Source of the DNA: Carex sylvatica
Taxonomy: Eukaryota > Streptophyta > Magnoliopsida > Poales > Cyperaceae
DNA: 23,313 nucleotides
Direction of reading: 5' to 3'
Assembly (NCBI GenBank): GCA_964058845.1
Contig: CAXKVR010000645.1
Coordinates: 1-23,313 of the forward strand
A program made the position numbers and the translations under genes. The notes below the pieces were generated by a model that was given only the letters and a program-made list of their open reading frames with translations, had not been told where the DNA came from and ran no database searches. This document shows positions 7,380 to 18,173 of this stretch, in pieces; within the stretch, counting starts at the first letter, position 1, and every line of letters starts with the position of its first letter.

Positions 7380-10300
7380 CCGTAATTAGCATATTTTGAG
7401 AAATGTAGTATATTTTTTGTCGTAATTAACGTAATTTAGCCTATTTTTACCGCAAATATATTGTTTTAGTGTATTTCCGCTTGTTTTAGCATATTTTAGG
7501 CGAATAACATTTTTTTTTTATTGTAACGCATTATTTTAACATATTTTTACCGAAATTAGCATATTTAGTAAATTTTTGCCATAATTAGCGTATTTTAGCA
7601 TATTTGACCGTAATTATTGTATTTTATCATATTTTAGTATATTTTATCCGAATAACCTTTTTTTTTTTCATAGTAACGTAATTTAGCCTATTTTTACCGC
7701 AAATATATTGTTTTAGTGTATTTCCGCTTGTTTTAGCATATTTTAGGCGAATAACATTTTTTTTTTATTCTAACGCATTATTTTAACATATTTTTACCGA
7801 AATTAGCATATTTAGTAAATTTTTGCCATAATTAGCGTATTTTAGCATATTTGACCGTAATTATTGTATTTTATCATATTTTAGTATATTTTATCCGAAT
7901 AACCTTTTTTTTTTCATAGTAACGTAATTTAGCCTATTTTTACCGCAAATATATTGTTTTAGTGTATTTCCGCTTGTTTTAGCATATTTTAGGCGAATAA
8001 CATTTTTTTTTTATTCTAACGCATTATTTTAACATATTTTTACCGAAATTAGCATATTTAGTAAATTTTTGCCATAATTAGCGTATTTTAGCATATTTAA
8101 CCGTAATTATTGTATTTTATCATATTTTAGTATATTTTATCCGAATAACCTTTTTTTTTTCATAGTAACGTAATTTAGCCTATTTTTACCGCAAATATAT
8201 TGTTTTAGTGTATTTCCGCTTGTTTTAGCATATTTTAGGCGAATAACATTTTTTTTTTATTGTAACGCATTATTTTAACTGTTTTTTACCGAAATTAGCA
8301 TATTTAGTAAATTTTTGCCATAATTAGCGTATTTTAGCATATTTGACCGTAATTATTGTATTTTATCATATTTTAGTATATTTTATCCGAATAACCTTTT
8401 TTTTTTCATAGTAACGTAATTTAGCCTATTTTTACCGCAAATATATTGTTTTAGTGTATTTCCGCTTGTTTTAGCATATTTTAGGCGAATAACATTTTTT
8501 TTTTATTGTAACGCATTATTTTAACATATTTTTACCGAAATTAGCATATTTAGTAAATTTTTGCCATAATTAGCGTATTTTAGCATATTTGACCGTAATT
8601 ATTGTATTTTATCATATTTTAGTATATTTTATCCGAATAACCTTTTTTTTTTTCATAGTAACGTAATTTAGCCTATTTTTACCGCAAATATATTGTTTTA
8701 GTGTATTTCCGCTTGTTTTAGCATATTTTAGGCGAATAACATTTTTTTTTTATTGTAACGCATTATTTTAACATATTTTTACCGAAATTAGCATATTTAG
8801 TAAATTTTTGCCATAATTAGCGTATTTTAGCATATTTGACCGTAATTATTGTATTTTATCATATTTTAGTATATTTTATCCGAATAACCTTTTTTTTTTT
8901 CATATTAACGTAATTTAGCCTATTTTTACCGCAAATATATTGTTTTAGTGTATTTCCGCTTGTTTTAGCATATTTTAGGCGAATAACATTTTTTTTTTAT
9001 TCTAACGCATTATTTTAACATATTTTTACCGAAATTAGCATATTTAGTAAATTTTTGCCATAATTAGCGTATTTTAGCATATTTGACCGTAATTATTGTA
9101 TTTTATCATATTTTAGTATATTTTATCCGAATAACCTTTTTTTTTTCATAGTAACGTAATTTAGCCTATTTTTACCGCAAATATATTGTTTTAGTGTATT
9201 TCCGCTTGTTTTAGCATATTTTAGGCGAATAACATTTTTTTTTTATTCTAACGCATTATTTTAACATATTTTTACCGAAATTAGCATATTTAGTAAATTT
9301 TTGCCATAATTAGCGTATTTTAGCATATTTAACCGTAATTATTGTATTTTATCATATTTTAGTATATTTTATCCGAATAACCTTTTTTTTTTCATAGTAA
9401 CGTAATTTAGCCTATTTTTACCGCAAATATATTGTTTTAGTGTATTTCCGCTTGTTTTAGCATATTTTAGGCGAATAACATTTTTTTTTTATTGTAACGC
9501 ATTATTTTAACTGTTTTTTACCGAAATTAGCATATTTAGTAAATTTTTGCCATAATTAGCGTATTTTAGCATATTTGACCGTAATTATTGTATTTTATCA
9601 TATTTTAGTATATTTTATCCGAATAACTTTTTTTTTTTCATAGTAACGTAATTTAGCCTCTTTTTACCGCAAATATATTGTTTTAGTGTATTTCCGCTTG
9701 TTTTAGCATATTTTAGGCGAATAACATTTTTTTTTTATTCTAACGCATTATTTTAACATATTTTTACCGAAATTAGCATATTTAGTAAATTTTTGCCATA
9801 ATTAGCGTATTTTAGCATATTTGACCGTAATTATTGTATTTTATCATATTTTAGTATATTTTGTCCGAATAACCTTTTTTTTTTCATAGTAACGTAATTT
9901 AGCCTATTTTTACCGCCAATATATTGTTTTAGTGTATTTCCGCTTGTTTTAGCATATTTTAGGCGAATAACATTTTTTTTTTATTCTAACGCATTATTTT
10001 AACATATTTTTACCGAAATTAGCATATTTAGTAAATTTTTGCCATAATTAGCGTATTTTAGCATATTTAACCGTAATTATTGTATTTTATCATATTTTAG
10101 TATATTTTATCCGAATAACCTTTTTTTTTTTTTTCATAGTAACGTAATTTAGCCTATTTTTACCGCAAATATATTGTTTTAGTGTATTTCCGCTTGTTTT
10201 AGCATATTTTAGGCGAATAACATTTTTTTTTTATTCTAACGCATTATTTTAACATATTTTTACCGAAATTAGCATATTTAGTAAATTTTTGCCATAATTA

Positions 10301-10510
10301 GCGTATTTTAGCATATTTGACCGTAATTATTGTATTTTATCATATTTTAGTATATTTTGTCCGAATAACCTTTTTTTTTTCATATTAACGTAATTTAGCC
10401 TATTTTTACCGCAAATATATTGTTTTAGTGTATTTCCGCTTGTTTTAGCATATTTTAGGCGAATAACAATTTTTTTTTTTATTCTAACGCATTATTTTAA
10501 CTTTTTTTTT
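7380..10510. repeat. 13-copy ~246-bp tandem array inside a 5'-UTR intron
   Basis: A common landmark, CTATTTTTACCGC (one copy reads CTCTTTTTACCGC), starts at 7441, 7688, 7934, 8180, 8426, 8673, 8920, 9166, 9412, 9658, 9904, 10154 and 10400. The unit is therefore 246-247 bp, except for one 250-bp unit with a longer T run. The first and last copies are partial. Units are extremely alike, differing mainly at a few marker sites and in T-run length. Within the unit, words such as TTAGC(A/G)TATTTTAGCATATTT and ACCGTAATTA recur, so the unit itself is built of smaller repeats. The only open frames are trivial. The array lies between the leader donor and the first coding exon of the PMD gene. Confidence 0.97.
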
Positions 10511-10627
10511 TCTTACTAGGGTAGTTTTGTATTTTTTGATATGAATTAGCTTATTTTATTATATTTTAACAGGAATGAGCTTATTTTAGTCAAATGTAGC
10601 ATGTCTAATTTTTTTTCCAAACGTAGG

Positions 10628-11330
10628 ATGGCTAGGGGACGTCCTAGGAGACCACCACCACCCGACCCTATTGATGAGCCCATTCCCGTGGATAGCACGG
10701 AGCATTTCAGTCCATTATTATGGATACCTCACAGTGAGCATCGAGTCTCACTAGCATCCCGAGAGGTACGTGATTACTTTATTTTTTTCTTTTTTTACGT
10801 TAAATTTTTTTAGAGTTCTCATATTTTCAGATTTTTATGTTGTTTGTTTTTTTTTCAACGCAGAGTCAGGAGTCTCTAGAAAGCAAGTGTCGGGTTTATG
10901 GCATGCAGTACTACCCTCTGATGGACCCGTATCTACACAATCTGGGGTTGTACCATTTGGTCGATATATTGGAGACGGAGAGCAAGGCCATTAATGCGTC
11001 CCTCATTCAGGGGCTAGTGGAGCGATGGCGCCCCGAGACACACACATTCCATTTGCCGTTCGGAGAGATGACAGTGACTCTCCAGGACGTGAGTGTCCTT
11101 TGGGGTTTGCCTATCCAGGGCGTGCCCATCGGTGGCATATCTGACCCCACTGACGAGAACATGATTAATGCCAGCCTCGCAGAGCTGTTGGGAGCAGAGC
11201 CAGATGTACGTGATAATGGTGGGAGATCGAGATTTCATCTGAAGAAGACGGCACTGCGAGCTCTGTTTGCCGATCGAGGTTTGCATTGGCGATCCACGCA
11301 GCATGACATTGAGAGGTACTTTTATAAACC

Positions 11331-11381
<51 letters not shown>

Positions 11382-13606
11382 TTTGTATTTTATTTCATTG
11401 CAAAAAATGGGTTGGTCCCTAATTTTGACATTTCAGATACACACGGGCTTTCGTGATGGACCTATTTGGTTCTGTCATGTTTCCTGATTCGAGCAGTGAT
11501 GCCATTCCGATTATGTATCTGGAGCTGTTGAGAGACCTTGGGTCATCAAGAAAGTACAACTGGGGTGGAGCCGTCCTGGCACATCTTTACTCGAACCTGT
11601 GCCATGCTTGCAAGGTCAGTATGTTATTGTTGTCTTATTTTTAAAAATTAACTTGTTCCGAAGTCTAATATTCTTCAAATTGCAGCCTAAAAGTAAGAAG
11701 ATGTACGGGCCGACACTTCTACTGCAGCATTGGTCGTGGTCGCGCATACCAGTGGCGGTACCCGTGCAGAATGAGTCACTACATTCGGGAGAGCCCGATG
11801 ATGCATATCACCCGGCATTTGGCAAGAAATGGTACGGGAATCACAGCTACGTGGACACGCCTCACGGAAAGCCAGCAGGCATCAGGTTGGTCCGTGGTCA
11901 GTTGCAGAGTCTGGGTGACACGCAGGTGAGCTGGACTCCGTATGCTGAGTCATACTGTGAGGGGAGCCTGCCACAGATTATATCAGATGATGAGGAGATG
12001 TGGCTCTACAGGGGTCCGCTGATTTGCTTCTGGATAGTGGAGCATCACTATCCAGACCGGGTGCTCCGTCAGTTTGGACTTCCTCCACTCATCCCCGCAG
12101 ATCCAGACATCCCGAGATCTATTATCACGAGGCTACACGGGTACGTACAAGTTATGTTTTTCTTGAATTTTGTATTTAATATTAGTTGTTGTAAACACTA
12201 ATTTGCATGTAACATATTAATTACAGGACGTACCACGGTAATCACGCCGATAGAGATTGGAGTACGGCTTTCCTGGAGCACTACGACAGAGCAGGGACCA
12301 TGAGGGAGAACTTGTGGCATATGTCGGAGGATTATGAGACGCAGCTGCAGGGGTCTCCCCTACTGAGATACCAGGCTTGGTACCTGCGGGTCGGCATGGC
12401 ATCAGTGTATCTTGAGGGAGATTACGGCAATTATCTCCGCTCCAAGATCTTCGAAGATGATGGTTATACTCCCACTGGCAGAAAAGGAGCTCGTGATGTA
12501 AGTAATGCACCTAAAACAACTCATTTTGACCATCTTTTTAACCTTTTTTTTTCTAATGTTTCTTATTTTAATTTTTTTAGTTGCTACTAGCGGTTAAAGG
12601 TGGAGCACATTCAATCGTTTGTCTTGGAAAGCGTGGCTTCAGGGCTTTTGGACACACAATGTTGAACTACTTTGCGCCTTGTATTGAGGGCCACGGCCAC
12701 GAGGCCAAGCTAGTCACGATGCTCAGAGACGCCGGAGAGGACATCGATTGGCGCAGAGTACATAGGGATGAGCCCGACGCGCCACCTGTTATGACTGCTG
12801 ATATGCCACCAGAGCCCGCAGACCAGCCAGAGTGGGACTACCACCGTTGGGTTCTGGGCATGTCTAGTTGGCACGCCTATTTTGACCAGTATGGACGTCC
12901 GTGTCTTCCCCAGGTTCGGTATTATTTATTTTATGTCAAGTTAGTTAACATTTTCTCATTCAGTAAAGTAAGTTAGTTAAAATTTATTGAATTATTTGTT
13001 TCCTTGCAGGGTCCTGCCTACATGCCGACACAGCCTGAGCACCAGACTAGATCCCCGGAGCTTCCTCAGGTTCGGTCTTCTTTATTTTATGTCAAGTTAG
13101 TTAAAATTTTCTCCTTCAGTAAAGTACGTTAGTTAAAATTTAGTTAGTTAAAATTTATTGAATTATTTGTATCCTTGCAGGGTCTTGCCTACATTCCGAC
13201 ACAGCCTGAGCACCAGGCTCGATCTCCGGAGATTCAGTCTATGCATGAGTCTCAGGGCATGGAGTTCAGCCTTGCAGAGCTAGCTCCAGGTGATCAGTGG
13301 GATACAGCCGCTTCTTCTGCACCGCATCAGCCGTATCCAGCGAGGGCTCACGATTGGGAGGCCTCTGGTAGCGGGACTCATCCTGACTTATCCTTGTTTC
13401 ATACCCCTCTGCCAGCTACACACGCCGCCGAGGATCCATGGGGTACAGCACTCACGATGAGCAGAGAGCCTGAGCCCGAGGTCGAGATCACACCAGCTCG
13501 TGTGGCGCAGGAAGGAGAAGTACAGTGGAATAACTGGCATCGAGTTTTCACCAGAGAGAACAGAGGCAGACCAGCTGACCGATATTCTGATTCGCGGTAT
13601 CGTTGA
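10628..13606 (+). CDS. plant mobile domain (PMD, MAIN/MAIL-like) protein, 8 coding exons
   Basis: Predicted exons are 10628-10765, 10864-11315, 11437-11614, 11686-12140, 12227-12497, 12581-12913, 13010-13069 and 13181-13606. All introns are GT-AG, and the phases close perfectly to 2,313 nt and 770 aa ending in TGA. The start at 10628 has A at -3 and G at +4; an in-frame ATG at 10601 would add nine residues. PMD family hallmarks are GLVERWRPETHTFHLPFGEM and VSVLWGLP (about residues 96-129), the VMDLFGSVMFPD segment (about 203-214) and YNWGGAVLAHLYSNL (about 237-251). Later come the W- and Y-rich HWSWSRIP and YLRVGMASVYLEGDY segments. An AT-hook-like RGRPRR is at residues 3-8. The C-terminal 160 residues are low-complexity and P/E/S/H-rich. 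Host PMD proteins (MAIN, MAIL1) are nuclear and act with PP7-type phosphatases in transposon silencing and gene regulation; related PMD genes are known to be carried by MULEs. The role here is inferred only. Confidence 0.93.
11332..11379. repeat. (AT)n microsatellite in a PMD intron
   Basis: About 22 TA dinucleotides fill the first half of the intron at 11316-11436, starting about 16 bp after the donor. The reading frame that runs through it is only intron read-through. Confidence 0.95.
12911..13220 (+). repeat. tandem duplication of an intron-exon unit in the PMD gene
   Basis: The intron 12914-13009 plus exon 13010-13069 is followed directly by a second intron (13070-13180) and an exon start (13181 onward) of nearly the same sequence. 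Both introns begin GTTCGGT and end TCCTTGCAG. Both exons encode G(P/L)AY(M/I)PTQPEHQ followed by RSPE. The second intron is 15 bp longer through a small internal repetition. All boundaries are phase 0, so the duplication keeps the frame and adds 20 residues. Confidence 0.9.
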
Positions 13607-13834
13607 TAGAGAGTTTTTTTATTGTTTTCTTTGTAGTGTTTTATGTTTTATTATGTATTATGTACGCTGATAGCTTATTATGATTTTTGTTCTGAGTTTA
13701 GCTATGTTTTATGGTAGTATTTATACAACAGAAAAAATAATAAGAGAAACACTACATAATTAAGAACAAAAAACATACTAATAGAACCACTAAATCAAAA
13801 ACAAAAGAACAACAAAAGAACACTAAACAAAAAA
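13607..13834 (+). other. PMD gene 3' flank
   Basis: AT-rich sequence directly follows the PMD stop codon and presumably holds its 3' UTR and polyadenylation region (T-rich to about 13720, A-rich after). No canonical, well-placed poly(A) signal can be singled out by eye. Confidence 0.45.
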
Positions 13835-14392
13835 AACGAGGGTGCAAAGTTGGGGTCGGAATGAAAACGTCATCAGTTCGGGCTATTTTTGAGCTCTTAT
13901 ATCTCACGATCCGTTCGGAGATTTCGTATGAAACTTTACAGTCCTGTTTGGAAATGTCAACAATGCATGTCGCTCAATTTTCATGATTTTTGGAGATAGT
14001 TTGCTCCGAGAACGAGGGTGCAAAGTTGGGGTCGGAATGAAAACGTCATCAGTTCGGGCTATTTTTGAGCTCTTATATCTCACGATCCGTTCGGAGATTT
14101 CGTATGAAACTTTACAGTCCTGTTTGGAAATGTCAACAATGCATGTCGCTCAATTTTCATGATTTTTGGAGATAGTTTGCTCCGAGAACGAGGGTGCAAA
14201 GTTGGGGTCGGAATGAAAACGTCATCAGTTCGGGCTATTTTTGAGCTCTTATATCTCACGATCCGTTCGGAGATTTCGTATGAAACTTTACAGTCCTGTT
14301 TGGAAATGTCAACAATGTATGTCGCTCAATTTTCATAATTTTTGGAGATAGTTTGCTCCGAGAACGAGGGTGCAAAGTTGGGGTCGGAATAA
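13835..14392. repeat. 176-bp tandem repeat between the convergent genes (3.2 copies)
   Basis: The landmark AACGAGGGTGCAAAGTTGGG begins at 13835, 14011, 14187 and 14363, an exact 176-bp period. Three full units and a 30-bp partial fourth are present. The first two units look identical and the third differs at a handful of positions. The unit has balanced base composition, unlike the AT-rich surroundings, and no lasting open frame. It sits exactly between the 3' ends of the PMD and transposase transcription units. Confidence 0.96.
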
Positions 14393-14435
14393 AAATATCT
14401 TACAATGTAAAATTTAAACAAAGGCATTTAAAACC

Positions 14436-14690
14436 CTATTTCTTATAAGCCGGTTTCTTAGCAGCTGGCTTCTTATCAGCCGGCTTCTTAGCAGCCGGCT
14501 TCTTATCAGCTGGCTTAAGAGTAGTTACTCCCGATGATGTGCTCGCCTTACCAGATCCGTATGAATTTTCAACAAAGTCATCGTCTGAAAGGGGAGGATG
14601 AACAATAGGTTGCGGACCAAATCTTTTTCTAAGAAAACAAAATTTACAGTGACATTCTCCTTGCTCGATACCTCGGTTGCTATCGTTCAT
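14436..14690 (-). CDS. small lysine-rich CxCxxC protein, or a 3' exon, of the MULE
   Basis: This - strand frame starts at an ATG at 14690, one base after a good splice acceptor (TTGTTGAACAG at about 14692), and encodes 84 aa. It contains a cysteine cluster ECHCKFCF near residue 12, an acidic patch SDDDF, and a tail of alternating KPADKKPAAKK-type repeats like a linker-histone C-terminus. The tail suggests nucleic-acid binding and nuclear location. The frame lies about 180 bp downstream of the transposase stop on the same strand. It could be a second cistron, an alternative 3' exon of the transposase transcript, or a short gene with its own promoter. No family is recognised. The frame is open 45 nt further upstream but without support. 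Confidence 0.5.
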   Translation of the reverse strand: MNDSNRGIEQGECHCKFCFLRKRFGPQPIVHPPLSDDDFVENSYGSGKASTSSGVTTLKPADKKPAAKKPADKKPAAKKPAYKK

Positions 14691-14789
14691 CCTGTTCAAC
14701 AACAAAACAAACATACTATAACGTGAATAAGTCATATCATAAAATATTAAAACATAAATAAATCATAACATAAACTAATACAATCCATT

Positions 14790-14840
14790 TACATAAAATA
14801 ATACAACACATTCACATAAAATAATACAACATGTAATCAA
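14790..14840. repeat. 24-bp short tandem repeat
   Basis: The sequence ACATAAAATAATACAACA occurs twice in succession (about 14791 and 14815), 24 bp apart, with a related copy just upstream, in the gap between the small frame and the transposase stop codon. No function is evident. Confidence 0.7.
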
Positions 14841-14873
14841 ACGATACAATACAACTATACAAATTATATTAAG

Positions 14874-17800
14874 TCATCGTCTAAAATTCAATCCCCTCAG
14901 CACACGAGATCCCCATGATGATGTGCTTCTTCTAGCTGGTTGTACTGCTTCTTCTTGCTGGTTTGCTGTACCAGATGGCCCTGCACCATATGTGCTCGTC
15001 CCTCCTAGTTGAGATGTGCTCCTCCTAGGTGGTTGCAAAGCTTCTCCTTCCTCGTGTGCTGTACCAGATGGTCCCGCGTGAGATGTGCTCCTCCTTCCAG
15101 CTTGAGATGTGCTCCTTCTCCGCTGGGTAGTACCTGAATGCCCCTGCATCCCAACCACCTCTTCTCCTGTCAGTACTTCTCCCATTGCCTCCCTAAACAT
15201 CATAGTTGCATTTTCACGGAAGGTACGGCTTCTGGCTGTGCTGCGCCTCGACCCTTGCGATCCACTTGCCTCTGCCATAACTCGATCGTTTTCAGCTGCA
15301 TTTGCTGCGTTACGAGAATCTGCAGACCCAATAAATGATATAGTAAGTTATTGAAAAATGTAATAAAATATAATCATTGTTCAATATTACATACCTCGCA
15401 TCTGCCTGTCGGTAGTGGAACGGCGAGGACGGTGCCCTATTTGCCTACCTTGCATTTCATCCATGGTCATTGGTTGACGGATGTGTTTTCTCCTACCATA
15501 CCGTATCCAATCTTTGTTCGGCTCGTATTTTGGGGTAGTGGTCATAGGCCATTCTTCAGGATTACCGTAGGGAACAAACAAGGCATTCCAAGTACTCAGA
15601 AGGTACTCCATTCTGTACCAGTGGGCAACAAATTGATCGGGGGACCAGCTGTTATGGCGACAAACCGCTAACACATGAGCGCACGGAATTCCAGTTAGTT
15701 GGATACCTCTGCATGTACATTCCACTGCTCTATCAGCTCCGAATGTCGCAATATACTTGAACTTTCTATGTATAATGGACATAGTTCCATCCTGTGTTTG
15801 GACTACTGGGACATATTCATCTGGGCCCGTGACTTCGTACTTACCTTCGCCGTGCGAGTATGAGATGACATCCATACCCACAGCTTTCTCCCACCGTTTG
15901 GCAAGCTTATCTTGTACCCGTTTGGAAAAAGGCTTACAAGCAGTGCTGTGCTCCATTGCTGCCTGCCGCCGCTGGACAAACCACCTGTTGCACTTGTAGA
16001 ATGTCTCCTCAACAAGTGCAGCTACGGGCAACATTCGGGCCTCCTTAAAGACAGCGTTTAGGGACTCAGAGCCATTTGTTGTCATGATACCAAATCGATA
16101 TCCTCCATCACAGGTTTGAAAGATTTTCTCATAATTTGACGGCTCCATGACATCATTAGGACGTACTTTGCCCACTCTCTTTAAAAAAGCATTACACTTC
16201 GGATTTTGCTGCAATAGAACAAAGTAAAATTAGATGAAATATGCATGTCAAGGAAACAAAAATGATATAACTTAGACAATATTAGACATACCATGGCAAA
16301 TTCTTCGAACATCTCTTTCAGCCTTCTTGGCTTCTTCTTCCTGGCTCCTTGTTTGAACCTGGTTCCGTACCATTTGTCCTTTCCGCACGCCTGCACCAGG
16401 TTATCAGCAACATGCTGCATACAAAACCTGTGCACAAAATTATTCCCATCCCATCCGTATTCGGGTTTCAAAGCAGCTTTGATCGCCTTGTGTTGGTCTG
16501 ATATAACGCATACGAATCTATTAACACCAAGCACATGAATTCTAAACCACTGTAAGAAAAAACCCCAATTCTCTTCATTCTCCTTATGTACAATTCCAAA
16601 TGCTAGAGGCAGCAATTGATTCTCGGCATCATAGCCGCAGGCCATCAAAAGCCGTCCCTCATACCGTCCAGAGAGGAAGGCTGCATCTATACTGATCACC
16701 GGTCTCAAGTAATCAACTGCGGTGATGCATGGTCCATAAGCCCATGCGACGGCCCTAAATTGCTGCACATCTTGCTTGACCAGTCCTGTATTTTTATCGA
16801 TGCTCGGACTAGTCAGAAATTGGTGCCTCGAGCCGGGATTCTTGTCACATATCCCGATAAGCAATAGTTTCATAAAATTGTACGATTCCTCCCAACTCCC
16901 GAATTGTCGGGATACTGCAATCTCACGACCTCTCCAAAGTCGGTTGTACTTTGGGGTTATAGTTCGAAATCTAACCCTCACGCAGTTTGCCACACTCCGA
17001 ATGCTCATACAGGGGTCTTTCTTAATGCTATCCTCGATGATATCTGCGATGATTGATGCCGTGAGTTGTGCATGGTCAGTCCTGGTGTACTCTGACGTGC
17101 ATGTGTGAGGCGTGTCTTGCTCAGTTATTACCCATGTATCTTCATAATTTGTTGCTCTTGCCTTCAGGATAAAATGACAATTCTGAGTGTTGCATCTAAT
17201 TTCCAACCGGGATTTGTCACTTTTGTGAGTATATATCTCCTGATTCTTGTCAACATGGTGCTCTCTGATCTTTTTCGTCAGCTGTTTTTTATTTTCGAAG
17301 TACTGACCTTTTGCGAGCTCACTCTTGTATTCAACCCGATGACCGTAGTAAGAAACATCTGCTTCTCGAAAAGCAGATGTGTCATTGAAGTTTACGAACG
17401 GGTGAGTCTCAGAACGGCCACTTAATGGCATATTTCTATTCTGCCTCACAGTAGGCTGTGTGTATTCTCCTTCATCGGTATCATCTCCCTCATCATTATC
17501 GTCCCAGTGTTCTTCTCCCAATTCATCCCCAGTTTGTAGATTCTCCTCCGGTACTTCGTTCATAAATTCAAATTCTGACTCGTGTGAATCCTCCTGTACT
17601 GGTGGCGGTCTGGGGTGAGGATTTGGTTCAGGCCCAGGTAAGAATGAAGGACCTCCCGACACATATATAGGTGGGATAAAAGGTGGAGATTGTAGTCCGG
17701 GTGGGATCAAATGTGGAGGTTGAGGTGAATTACTATATATTTCTGGTTCTGGCGTTGGTTCGGGTACGAATATAGGAGTGTGTGGTTCTGCATTTTGTTG

Positions 17801-18163
17801 ATAATTTTCTGCAATATAATTTTGGCCTGAACTTCCAGACCCTGATCCTCTGTGAATCCTGCACGCAAAAACTTCGAATCCACTATCACCGGACCTCACA
17901 GTCCTGTTGATCAGGCCTCTCAATGCCACGTCATCTCCCAGTGCAATTCTGAGATACCTTCCTCCTTGGAGCACTCGGGCCATTATTTGTAATTCATAGC
18001 GGTTCCTATTGTAGCCGCTCAAATCGTAAATAAGCGTTTGCAACTCCTCAAATGAGAAATTTTCATCAACCCAACGCGTATTTACTGGAGGTTTGGAGTA
18101 ACGTACACCATACTGGTCAGTTGTGAACTTTCCTCCAAAATGTACGAAAATTCCAACAGACAT
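14874..18163 (-). CDS. mudrA: MULE (mudrA-type) transposase, 3 coding exons
   Basis: Exons on the - strand are 18163-16292, 16208-15395 and 15319-14874, joined by GT-AG introns of 83 and 75 bp. Together they give 3,132 nt and 1,043 aa. The ATG at 18163 follows a plausible leader acceptor by 10 nt. Domains in order: an N-terminal PB1-like region (about 1-85); a P-rich then D/E-rich linker (about 125-235); a zinc-binding C-x4-C...HxC motif (C324, C329, H353, C355); and a DDE catalytic core with D493 (SIDAAF), D556 (VISDQHKA) and E672 (TTNGSESLN). A SWIM zinc finger CxCx9CxH follows (C788, C790, C800, H802). The tail is basic and S/T-rich with five RRSTx motifs. All key residues expected of the family are present, so the enzyme is probably functional. 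It should excise and integrate the element by binding the TIRs. Confidence 0.95.
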
Positions 18164-18173
18164 GGCCAATAAA

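Noticed and set aside
7380..10510. CRISPR-like or centromeric satellite interpretation of the 246-bp array
   Set aside because: Units are contiguous with no unique spacers, so it is not a CRISPR array. It lies inside an intact transposon intron, so a centromeric location cannot be inferred from it.
11014..11304. 96-codon - strand open frame
   Set aside because: It is antisense to PMD exon 2, whose sense strand gives clear family motifs; a shadow frame.
15757..17425. Several + strand open frames of 80-110 codons
   Set aside because: All are antisense to the transposase exons and show no recognisable protein features.
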